This document shows, piece after piece, positions 1-7,270 of a stretch of DNA of 64,000 nucleotides (its first letter is position 1; the number at the start of each line of letters is the position of its first letter). The position numbers were made by a program, and so were the translations under genes. This DNA comes from Clostridia bacterium. Its GTDB lineage: Bacteria > Bacillota > Clostridia > Oscillospirales > Acutalibacteraceae. The notes below the pieces were generated by a model that was not told the origin of the DNA, searched no databases, and saw nothing but the letters and a program-made list of their open reading frames with translations. The stretch covers positions 124,001-188,000 of the forward strand of contig JAGADF010000008.1 of the NCBI GenBank assembly GCA_017613735.1, read 5' to 3'.

Positions 1-192
1 TATGAAAATATGACCTTCGTCGGGAAAATAGATTCCCGCTATCATATTCATAAGAGTCGTCTTGCCGCTTCCGTTTTCACCGAGGATTGAAAGAATCTCG
101 CCGCGGTTTACGGTGATATCAACATCCTTATTGGCAATTATATGCCCGAAGGTTTTTGTGATACCCTTTAATTCAATTGCAGGGGTACTCAT
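1..192 (-). CDS. ABC transporter ATP-binding protein, N-terminal fragment (runs off the left edge)
   Basis: The 64 visible residues are the start of an ABC ATPase, with Walker A GENGSGKT at residues 38-45. The ATG at 192 follows a strong AAGGGGAGG site. It lies 144 bp downstream of a BMP-family lipoprotein gene on the same strand, the usual order for nucleoside/simple-sugar importers (lipoprotein, duplicated ATPase, two permeases). It probably energises uptake of the ligand bound by that lipoprotein. The Q-loop, signature motif and Walker B lie outside the window. Confidence 0.9.
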   Translation of the reverse strand, partial: MSTPAIELKGITKTFGHIIANKDVDITVNRGEILSILGENGSGKTTLMNMIAGIYFPDEGHIFI

Positions 193-264
193 TACGATAC
201 CTCCCCTTTCTCAGCGTTCATAAACGGATTTTCGGGTGAAAATACATTTATCAAGGCTGAGCGT

Positions 265-302
265 TAAAAAGAAAATTCAGCGGGGCAAACTGGGTTGCCC
301 CG
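265..302 (-). terminator. Intercistronic terminator/attenuator between lipoprotein and ATPase genes
   Basis: On the minus strand an 8-bp GC-rich hairpin (CGGGGCAA paired with TTGCCCCG) is followed by AATTTTCTTTTT. It lies between the binding-protein gene and its ATPase gene. Partial termination here would make much more lipoprotein than ATPase, as is common for importers. That role is inferred from position. Confidence 0.65.
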
Positions 303-336
303 CCGTTATTCACTTTAAAATGAAGAATTCGAAGGA

Positions 337-1569
337 TTAGTACTTCTCGTTGAGGAGCTTAATGCCGTCAATTCTCAGATCAAAGTAAGGAGCCGAACGG
401 AAGTTGGACTCAAGGAACTCACCGTCTTTGATAACTTCTGTGTCGGGTGTGTAGTCAGCGTCGGAATCAACGTCTGCCTTATAGCTGTCGAGAGCTTTGC
501 CGTCAACTGTGAATGCAGATGTGTCGAATACCTTGACTGTGCCTGCTTCGATAGCAGCCTTAACTTCGTCAATCTTAGCCTGTGTGCCTTCAGCGGCAGC
601 CTTTTCATTTACAGGTGTAAGAGCAACAGAACCGGTAGCGATAGTGCCTGTCCAGTCAGTGTCAATAGCTTTGCCGTCGTTGATGCAGCCGATAATGTAC
701 TCGAAATAGGGTTCCCAGTCGATTCTTGAAGAAACGATGAAGGTGTTCGGGCACTGCTCGGCGGTGCTTCCGTTGTAAGAAATGTCAGGAACGCCTGCAG
801 TCTCACAAGCTGTGGGAGCGCCCATTGAGTCAGCGTGCTGGCTGATAAGGTTACAACCGTCGTTGATAAGAAGAGTAGCAGCCTCTTTTTCAGCTGTCTC
901 GTCATACCATGAACCGGTGAACTGAACTTCCATTGTAACGGTCGGGCAAATTGAGCGAGCGCCAAGGAAGAAAGATGTGTAACCGGAAATAACCTCTGCA
1001 TAGGTGAAAGCGCCTACATAACCGATTTTAGCGTTATCAGCAGTAACAACTGTACCGTTGATTTCAGTGCCTTTTTCGATCATTTCGTTGAGCTTCATGC
1101 CTGCAGCAACGCCTGCAAGATATCTGCCTTCATAGATTGAAGCGAAAGCATTGTGATAGTTTGCAAGTCCTTCAGTGTGAGCCTTTGTGCCGGTAGCGTG
1201 GCAGAACTGAACGTCAGTAAACTCTTTTGCAGCCTGAATCATGAAATCTTCATGGCCGAAGGAGTCTGCGAAGACGATTTTGCAGCCCTGGTCAGCAAGG
1301 TCAGCGGCAGTCTCATAGCACTCGCTGCTCTCGGGGATGTTTGTCTTGATGATAGCTTCAACACCGAGTTTTTCGCAAGCTGCTTTAGCGCCGTTGATGA
1401 AGTTAAGGTCGTAAGTTGAGTTTTCATCATGAAGCATAATGAAACCGATCTTAAGCTTCTCAGCCGTCTCAGGCTCATTTGTGGGTTCTTTCTTAGTGCA
1501 AGCTGCGAATACGCCGACAGCAAGAGCAACTACAAGAAGAACCGCAAGGATTTTTGTAGCCTTTTTCAT
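337..1569 (-). CDS. BMP family substrate-binding lipoprotein (probable nucleoside importer component)
   Basis: 410 aa. A lipoprotein signal peptide ends in the lipobox VFAAC, with Cys24 as the lipidation site. The mature part is a type-1 periplasmic-binding fold of the Bmp/PnrA/Med class, with the family-typical region GRYLAGVAAG near residue 150. The ATG at 1569 has a GGAGG site. The family binds purine nucleosides or related small ligands and delivers them to an ABC importer. Here the gene lies 61 bp after xpt (xanthine salvage) and before the ABC ATPase, which supports a purine-related ligand. The ligand itself cannot be read from the sequence. Confidence 0.9.
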   Translation of the reverse strand: MKKATKILAVLLVVALAVGVFAACTKKEPTNEPETAEKLKIGFIMLHDENSTYDLNFINGAKAACEKLGVEAIIKTNIPESSECYETAADLADQGCKIVFADSFGHEDFMIQAAKEFTDVQFCHATGTKAHTEGLANYHNAFASIYEGRYLAGVAAGMKLNEMIEKGTEINGTVVTADNAKIGYVGAFTYAEVISGYTSFFLGARSICPTVTMEVQFTGSWYDETAEKEAATLLINDGCNLISQHADSMGAPTACETAGVPDISYNGSTAEQCPNTFIVSSRIDWEPYFEYIIGCINDGKAIDTDWTGTIATGSVALTPVNEKAAAEGTQAKIDEVKAAIEAGTVKVFDTSAFTVDGKALDSYKADVDSDADYTPDTEVIKDGEFLESNFRSAPYFDLRIDGIKLLNEKY

Positions 1570-1583
1570 TGTGTTTGACCTCC

Positions 1584-1601
1584 AACAAAAATATTTTTGT
1601 T
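1584..1601 (-). promoter_or_regulatory. Perfect palindrome abutting the lipoprotein gene's ribosome site
   Basis: AACAAAAATATTTTTGTT is an 18-nt perfect palindrome directly upstream of the GGAGG of the BMP lipoprotein gene. A second palindrome, GGGGTTCCCC, lies a few bases further upstream near 1610-1620. In RNA both could fold just 5' of the Shine-Dalgarno sequence. They may protect a processed 5' end or mark the end of the xpt transcript. The role is not known. Confidence 0.4.
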
Positions 1602-1630
1602 ATATAAATGGGGTTCCCCCCAAGCTAACC

Positions 1631-2206
1631 TCAGTCACGGAATGTAAGAGAAGTATCGCTCATTGAATCGATAATTGCGAGAGATTCAACTCTTATTCCC
1701 CTGCTTCTGATTAAATCGCCGCCGGGCTGAAAGCCCTTTTCGATAACAATACCCGCGCCGACAAGAGTCGCGCCCGACTGATTAACGATACTGATAAGAC
1801 CTTCAAGCGCGCTTCCGTTGGCAAGAAAGTCGTCTATAATCAGGACGCGGTCACCCTCGTTAAGATAAGACTTCGAAACGACAACGTCGGTTTCGTTACC
1901 GTGAGTGAAGGAGACGACGCGGCTTGTATAGACGTCGTCAGAAATGTTTTTCGTCTTGCTCTTCTTGGCGAAAACGACGGGAATATTATTAAAAGACTGC
2001 GCCGTTACACAGGCGATTCCTATGCCGGAAGCCTCGATAGTCAAAATCTTCGTAACGTTACAGTCTTTAAAGCGGTTATAGAATTCTTTGCCGATTTCGG
2101 TAAAAAGGGCAACGTCCATCTGGTGATTGAGGAAGCTGTCAACCTTAAGGACGTTTCCTGCCTTCACCACACCGTCTTTTAAAATTTTCTGCTTTAACAA
2201 TTCCAT
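1631..2206 (-). CDS. xpt: Xanthine phosphoribosyltransferase
   Basis: 191 aa, the usual Xpt length. The N-terminus resembles Bacillus Xpt closely (KVDSFLNHQMD at residues 21-31), and the PRPP-binding loop is VLIIDDFLANGSAL at 121-134. The enzyme converts xanthine plus PRPP to XMP in cytoplasmic purine salvage. The ATG at 2206 has a GAGG about 10 nt upstream. It is followed by a BMP-type importer, giving a salvage-plus-uptake unit. Unlike many Firmicute xpt genes it shows no guanine riboswitch in its short leader. No pbuX follows. Confidence 0.93.
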   Translation of the reverse strand: MELLKQKILKDGVVKAGNVLKVDSFLNHQMDVALFTEIGKEFYNRFKDCNVTKILTIEASGIGIACVTAQSFNNIPVVFAKKSKTKNISDDVYTSRVVSFTHGNETDVVVSKSYLNEGDRVLIIDDFLANGSALEGLISIVNQSGATLVGAGIVIEKGFQPGGDLIRSRGIRVESLAIIDSMSDTSLTFRD

Positions 2207-2249
2207 TTCAAAAGCGCCTCAAAACAATTTACTAAAAACGACAAAATAA

Positions 2250-2284
2250 TCATACTATATTATCGACATGTTTTCAATTGTCAA
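2250..2284 (-). promoter_or_regulatory. Probable sigma-A promoter of xpt
   Basis: On the minus strand TTGACA (2279-2284) is followed by an AT-rich -10 region TAATATAGT about 16-19 nt downstream, in the xpt-pgcA gap. The exact -10 is ambiguous. The leader downstream is only about 40-50 nt, too short for a purine aptamer. Confidence 0.55.
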
Positions 2285-2342
2285 AACTGCTAACAATATT
2301 TATATTAAAAAGCAAAAAAATAGCATTTTGACAAAATTAGCG

Positions 2343-2416
2343 AAAAATCCCCACCATATAGTTGTAAAATCAGGTTCCGATACAACTTATTGTGGCGGGG
2401 TTTTCGTCTTTTTTAT
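2343..2416. terminator. Bidirectional-looking terminator downstream of pgcA
   Basis: A long imperfect hairpin (CCCC..CCA..AGTTGTA paired with TACAACT..TGG..GGGG, 2349-2400) has T-rich tracts on both sides: GATTTTT on the minus strand and TTTTCGTCTTTTTT on the plus strand. It follows the pgcA stop codon on the minus strand and isolates xpt from pgcA. Confidence 0.75.
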
Positions 2417-2421
2417 TGAAA

Positions 2422-4071
2422 TCAGCCGTTGACAACGCTGTCGAATACGGCTTTAATGCTTTCAAGCCTTGCCTTTGCCGACGGCTCGTTTTCACCGCGG
2501 ATTGAGAAATAAACCTTTAATTTCGGCTCGGTTCCCGACGGGCGCACGGCCGCAAAGCTTTTATCTTTAAAATAGAACTTGAGCACATTTTCGGGCGGAA
2601 GTCCGTTGAAGCCGTCGAGGTAATCCTCGATATAATCGACATCCGCGAAAAGGGATTTGCTGTCGGCTCTGAACGAGCGCATAAGCGACTGGATTTTCTC
2701 GGCTCCGTCCTTGCCCTTGAGCACAAAGGTTTCAAGCGAATCGAGGCAGAAACCGTATTCGGAATAAATCTCGTCGAGAGCGTCGACAAGAGTCATTCCC
2801 ATGTCCTTATAATATGCCGTCATTTCGGCGACGAGAAGGCTCGAAACCACCGCGTCCTTATCTCTTGCGTGAGAACCGACGAGGTAACCGTAGCTTTCCT
2901 CATAGCCCATTACAAATTCGTTTTCGCCTGTTTTTTCGTAGTCCTCGATTCTTCCGCAGATGTTTTTGAAGCCTGTCAGAACGAACTCGACCTTGAGCCC
3001 GTAGCTCTTTGCGATTTCCGCACCGAGAGGGCTTGTGACTATTGTTGTGACGAGAGTGCTTTTTTCGTTTAGCAGTCCCCTCTCCTTTTTACGGGAAAGA
3101 ACGAATTTCGCGAGCAGAGCGCCGACCTGATTGCCCGTTATAAGCGGGTATTCGCCGTTATGACGGACGGAAATGCCTATTCTGTCGCTGTCGGGGTCAG
3201 TGCCGATAACAAGGTCCGCCTTCTCCCTTTTAGCCTGTTCAATGGCAAGTGTAAGCGCGTCCTTTTCCTCGGGATTCGGGGAACGGACGGTAGAGAAATT
3301 CCCGTCGGGCAATTCCTGCTCTTTAACTACGGAAACGTCAAAGCCCTCAAGTATTCTTCTTACGGGAATATTGCCCGTGCCGTGAAGAGGCGTATAGACG
3401 ATTTTAAGGTCGCTCTTTGCGTCATAAAGGCTCTGGGTTTTAACCTCGGAAATAAACGCGTCAAGAACGTCGCCGCCCATATATTCAAAAAGTCCGCTCT
3501 TTACCGCTTCGTCCTTTTCGGTATGGTCTATTCCCTTCAAATCGGTAACGGCGTTTACAAATTTGATTACGTCGTTCGCCTCGTAAACGCTCAGCTGACA
3601 GCCGAGACGGTTATAAACCTTATAGCCGTTGTATTCCTTCGGGTTATGACTTGCGGTCAGGACTATGCCCGCGTCGCAGTTTTTATACCTTACGGCAAAA
3701 GACAGTACGGGAGTGGGCATAACCGTATCGAAAACATAGGTTTTAATGCCGTTGGCATTGAGAACCGACGCGGCGGTATGAGCGAAAAACGAGGAATTGT
3801 TTCTTACGTCATAGCCTATTGCGACGGACATCCTTTTACCGTCCGATTTATCGAGAAGATAATCGGCAAGTCCCTTGGTAGCCTTGCTTACGGTGTAATA
3901 ATTCATTCTGTTCGCGCCCGCGCCCATAATGCCGCGAAGCCCGCCTGTTCCAAACGCAAGGTCCTTATAGAACCTGTCCTCAATCTCCTTTTCGTCGGTA
4001 ATGCCGATAAGCTCTTCCCTTGTTTTTTCGTCAAAGTCGAGCCACTGTAAATATCTTTCCTTACAGTCCAT
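2422..4071 (-). CDS. pgcA: Phosphoglucomutase (alpha-D-phosphohexomutase, PgcA type)
   Basis: 549 aa. It carries the phosphoserine loop TASHNPKEYNGYK, with catalytic Ser141, the Mg-binding loop TDPDSDR (residues 291-297) and the C-terminal phosphate-binding RPSGTEPK. The whole-length pattern fits Bacillus PgcA. It interconverts glucose-1-phosphate and glucose-6-phosphate for UDP-glucose, cell-envelope sugars and glycogen. The ATG at 4071 has a GGAGGTG site. It is monocistronic, with its own promoter and a terminator downstream, and lies divergently from an alpha-galactosidase. Confidence 0.93.
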   Translation of the reverse strand: MDCKERYLQWLDFDEKTREELIGITDEKEIEDRFYKDLAFGTGGLRGIMGAGANRMNYYTVSKATKGLADYLLDKSDGKRMSVAIGYDVRNNSSFFAHTAASVLNANGIKTYVFDTVMPTPVLSFAVRYKNCDAGIVLTASHNPKEYNGYKVYNRLGCQLSVYEANDVIKFVNAVTDLKGIDHTEKDEAVKSGLFEYMGGDVLDAFISEVKTQSLYDAKSDLKIVYTPLHGTGNIPVRRILEGFDVSVVKEQELPDGNFSTVRSPNPEEKDALTLAIEQAKREKADLVIGTDPDSDRIGISVRHNGEYPLITGNQVGALLAKFVLSRKKERGLLNEKSTLVTTIVTSPLGAEIAKSYGLKVEFVLTGFKNICGRIEDYEKTGENEFVMGYEESYGYLVGSHARDKDAVVSSLLVAEMTAYYKDMGMTLVDALDEIYSEYGFCLDSLETFVLKGKDGAEKIQSLMRSFRADSKSLFADVDYIEDYLDGFNGLPPENVLKFYFKDKSFAAVRPSGTEPKLKVYFSIRGENEPSAKARLESIKAVFDSVVNG

Positions 4072-4095
4072 AAAAACACCTCCGATAACAAAAAA

Positions 4096-4124
4096 ATTTT
4101 ACCATATTATACAAAGATAGTCAA
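4096..4124 (-). promoter_or_regulatory. Sigma-A promoter of pgcA
   Basis: On the minus strand TTGACT (4119-4124), a 17-bp spacer and TAAAAT (4096-4101) lie about 25 bp upstream of the pgcA start. Confidence 0.7.
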
Positions 4125-4231
4125 CGAAGTTTGGATGAAAAATGAATATCTTTTCACCATCTTTTATGATATGATTTATTAGTAAAATAGGAAAAGTATG
4201 TCGGCGTTTCGACGGCATAAAGGAGGACACT

Positions 4232-5866
4232 ATGGAAAAATTCAAATTAAGAATGGAATACAAGGCTGACGGCAAGATTTTCATCACAAATCAGTTCGAG
4301 ACCGAGCATTTTTCGATGGATATCAAGTCCGCAACCGACCACGTAAAGCTCGTCATCAATCCCAAAACTCAGATGACAATAGATGACCTTACGGTCACCT
4401 TCCCCGTCGACATTAACGCTGACAGCAGAATATTCACAAACGGTTATCAGTCCTGGACCGACTGCCGCGAGTATTTTACAAACGAGCTTCAGAACGCGGC
4501 GGGCTTCAGGTACAACCCGCTCGCTCACAACACAAGAGTCGGCGTTGCGGGCGACTATTCGTTTACCTCCTATTCGGGCGACAAGGGCATTTTCCAGGGC
4601 TATTCCTACGCATATATTAGAAACGGCGGCGTATTTAATCTTGTCGGTTCAATCGACGAGAGAAGCGGTTACACGTTTATCACCGTCGACGCGAACAAGA
4701 AAGAGGTTTCGGCGAAGAAAGACCTTGAGGGCGTAATAATCGACCATCCCTATCCGGTAATGGACATTATTAACTTCGTCGGCGAAGAAAACGAGGTATT
4801 CGACAAATACTTCGCGGTAATGGGCATTGAGAAGCCGAGAGTTCAAAAATCAACCGGCTACACAACCTGGTACAACTACTACTCAAAGGTCACGCAGAAA
4901 ATCGTTGAGGACGACCTTAAGGCTATGTCCGACCTCAACCTCAATATTGATTTCTTCCAGATAGACGACGGCTACCAGACCGCTGTCGGCGACTGGCTTT
5001 CAACCATTGAAGAGAAATTCCCCGACGGTATGAAGCACTGCGCGGACGAAATTCACGCCAAGGGAATGAAGGCAGGTCTGTGGCTCGCTCCGTTGGGCGC
5101 GCAGTACAATTCAAAGCTGCGCAAAGAGCATCCCGACTGGATTATAAAGAATAAGTACGGCAGGCAGCAGCTTGCGGGCATTAACTGGGGCACGTTCTAC
5201 GCTCTGGATATCGAGAACGAGGAATGCGCCGACTACATCCGCCACTGCTTCGACGTAATCCTCAACGAATGGGGCTTCGATATGGTCAAGCTCGACTTCC
5301 TTTATGCGGCTTGTATTATTCCGAGAAACGGCAAGTCGAGAGGTCAGCTTATGTGCGAAGCTATGGACTTTTTACGCGACTGCGTAGGCGATAAACTGAT
5401 TCTCGGCTGCGGCGTTCCGCTGTGGCCCGCATTCGGCAAGGTCGATTTCTGCAGAATCGGCGCCGATATGGGACTTAAGTGGAAGGACATCCATTTCATC
5501 CGCGAGTTCGTTTCAACCGAATACACGCTCGCAAATTCAATCTTCCGCCGTCAGCTTGACAACCGCGCTTTCTGTAACGACCCGGACGTATTCCTGCTTC
5601 GCGACAACAATATCAAGCTCAACGAGGAACAGAAGAGAATAATCGCTACAATCAATAACGTTTTCGGCTCGCTTTTGTTTGTATCGGACAACGTTTCGAA
5701 CTACACGCCCGAGCAGATGGAACTGTTCAAATGGGTTGTTTCAAAGAGCGATATAAAAGTTATCAACGCCGAATTTGTTAAACAGGACGTAATCAGAGTC
5801 GATTACACGGACGGCGGCGAAAAGAAATCGCTTTCATTTGATATCAGAAAAGGCGTTCTCGCTTAA
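4232..5866 (+). CDS. Alpha-galactosidase-like glycoside hydrolase, GH36/clan GH-D
   Basis: 544 aa. The N-terminal beta-rich domain (about 1-200) precedes a TIM barrel with FFQIDDGYQ (241-249), GLWLAPLGAQ (282-291), nucleophile Asp355 in MVKLDFLYAA, and the acid/base candidate Asp412 in RIGADMG. It is expected to release alpha-linked galactose from raffinose-type oligosaccharides. No signal peptide is present, so it acts in the cytoplasm on imported sugars. The ATG at 4232 has an AAAGGAGGA site. It is a single gene with its own terminator. Related barrels act on other alpha-sugars, so substrate is less certain than fold. Confidence 0.85.
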   Translation: MEKFKLRMEYKADGKIFITNQFETEHFSMDIKSATDHVKLVINPKTQMTIDDLTVTFPVDINADSRIFTNGYQSWTDCREYFTNELQNAAGFRYNPLAHNTRVGVAGDYSFTSYSGDKGIFQGYSYAYIRNGGVFNLVGSIDERSGYTFITVDANKKEVSAKKDLEGVIIDHPYPVMDIINFVGEENEVFDKYFAVMGIEKPRVQKSTGYTTWYNYYSKVTQKIVEDDLKAMSDLNLNIDFFQIDDGYQTAVGDWLSTIEEKFPDGMKHCADEIHAKGMKAGLWLAPLGAQYNSKLRKEHPDWIIKNKYGRQQLAGINWGTFYALDIENEECADYIRHCFDVILNEWGFDMVKLDFLYAACIIPRNGKSRGQLMCEAMDFLRDCVGDKLILGCGVPLWPAFGKVDFCRIGADMGLKWKDIHFIREFVSTEYTLANSIFRRQLDNRAFCNDPDVFLLRDNNIKLNEEQKRIIATINNVFGSLLFVSDNVSNYTPEQMELFKWVVSKSDIKVINAEFVKQDVIRVDYTDGGEKKSLSFDIRKGVLA

Positions 5867-5880
5867 ATCGGACATAATAA

Positions 5881-5914
5881 AAACTGCTTGGTTAAACACC
5901 AAGCAGTTTTTTAT
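5881..5914. terminator. Convergent terminator between the GH36 gene and the wall-binding protein gene
   Basis: AACTGCTTGG pairs with CCAAGCAGTT around a 7-nt loop. T runs on the plus strand and A runs (T on the minus strand) flank it. It lies between convergent genes and can serve both. Confidence 0.85.
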
Positions 5915-5915
5915 T

Positions 5916-7247
5916 TTACCCTCCCGCGCATTTACTGCAGGGAGTTAGTCCTTTTTCCTTTGCCTCGAGAAGAGTTACCGCGTATGCCGACGAGCCGCCG
6001 CAGGCTTTATTAAAATGATACTTTTTACCCGTCGGGGTTATATAGACCTTTTTAAGCAGCGGCGAATCGGGAAAAACGTAATGACCGTCCTTTGTGAAAT
6101 ACTGCGTCTTGCCGTCAATGGAAACCTTGCCCGTAACCATTATTCCGTTTGATTTGAAATAATAGGTGTAGGTACTGCCTCCGGAAAGCTTTATCTTCTG
6201 CCAGCCTTTTCTCATAACGCCGTCGGTTCCGAAATAGTACTTATGATAAACGCCGTCGGCGTCCTTTATATTACGCCAGCCCTTTCGCATAATACAGTCA
6301 GAGCCGAAGTAATATTTCTTCCCGTCAAGGGACGCGAACTTTGACTTATAGGCAATACAGTCCTTGCCAATATAATACTTGTTGTTATTGACTGAAATAA
6401 GACGGCTTTTATACGCGACGCCGTCGGAGCCGAAATAATACCTGTTCGAATTAATCGAAGCAAGACGGCTTTTATAGGCTATGCAGTCTTTTCCGAGATA
6501 ATACTTCTTTCCGTCAAGCGAGATAAGTCGGCTTTTGTACGCCGCGCCGTCCTTGCCGAGATAGTATTTATTGTTGTTTACGGAAATCATACGGCTTTTA
6601 TACATTACGCCGTCTTTTCCGAAATAGTATTTCTTTCCGCCAATGGTTTTAAGCGTGCTTTTAACCGCTTTTCCGTTTTCGAAATAATAGTATTTCCCGC
6701 CGGAAATATGCCAGCCGTTGTCAACGCTGTTCAAATCCGAAACTGTTGTAAGAGTCAGCGAGTGAGACGAAATATAATCAGCTGCGTAAGAGCCTTTTAC
6801 CGCAAGGTACTCGACGCCCTCAACCTCGGGCAGAGCCTCGTCATCAATATACACAAGGCTTTCGGGCAGGACAATTCTTTTTATATTATCGCAGCCGAAG
6901 AACGCGTGCTCCCTTATTTCCTTTATCCCTTCGCTTAAAACGACGCATTCAAGATAATCAAGACGGTTGAACGCAAACTTGTTTACGGTTGATACCTTAT
7001 GAGTTTCGCCCTGATAAACAAGTTTAGACGGAACGGTGATATTCTTCGTTTCCTCACCGAGATATGCGGTAAAATCGAACAATCCCGAGCTTATCGAAGC
7101 CGAGCCGTCCTCATACAGCTGAAAACGCCAGATGTTATCGTCGCTTATATACGTAGCCGACGGTTCCTCCGCCGAAATGACAATACAAAGCGTTAAAACC
7201 GCCGTCAACGCAAAAACGGCTGCCAAAAGCCATTTTATCCTTTTCAT
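5916..7247 (-). CDS. Secreted leucine-rich-repeat protein with wall-binding repeats
   Basis: 443 aa from the ATG at 7247, which has a GGGGG site 8 nt upstream; a longer reading frame opens at a TTG at 7262 without a ribosome site. A signal peptide is followed by a short BspA-like LRR_5 segment (LSEGIKEIREHAFFGCDN) and then about ten aromatic repeats of 21 residues (KYYLGKDGAAYKSRLIS type). These resemble choline/cell-wall-binding repeats. The C-terminal tail has HFNKACGG and CSKCAGG, a possible metal-binding knuckle. It lies just downstream of a paralog with the same repeats, probably in one operon. The ligand of the repeats is unknown. Confidence 0.8.
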   Translation of the reverse strand: MKRIKWLLAAVFALTAVLTLCIVISAEEPSATYISDDNIWRFQLYEDGSASISSGLFDFTAYLGEETKNITVPSKLVYQGETHKVSTVNKFAFNRLDYLECVVLSEGIKEIREHAFFGCDNIKRIVLPESLVYIDDEALPEVEGVEYLAVKGSYAADYISSHSLTLTTVSDLNSVDNGWHISGGKYYYFENGKAVKSTLKTIGGKKYYFGKDGVMYKSRMISVNNNKYYLGKDGAAYKSRLISLDGKKYYLGKDCIAYKSRLASINSNRYYFGSDGVAYKSRLISVNNNKYYIGKDCIAYKSKFASLDGKKYYFGSDCIMRKGWRNIKDADGVYHKYYFGTDGVMRKGWQKIKLSGGSTYTYYFKSNGIMVTGKVSIDGKTQYFTKDGHYVFPDSPLLKKVYITPTGKKYHFNKACGGSSAYAVTLLEAKEKGLTPCSKCAGG

Positions 7248-7270
7248 TTTCATTTCCCCCAAAAAATGCG

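Noticed and set aside
2207-2421. Possible purine riboswitch upstream of xpt (ATATGGT next to CCTGAT-like bases)
   Set aside because: The bases belong to a long hairpin with T tracts on both sides, fitting a terminator; the conserved P2/P3 loops and core order of a purine aptamer are absent, and it lies upstream of the xpt promoter.
3160-4050. 296-codon open frame antisense to pgcA
   Set aside because: Same reasoning: shadow of a well-supported gene, no family similarity, no ribosome site.
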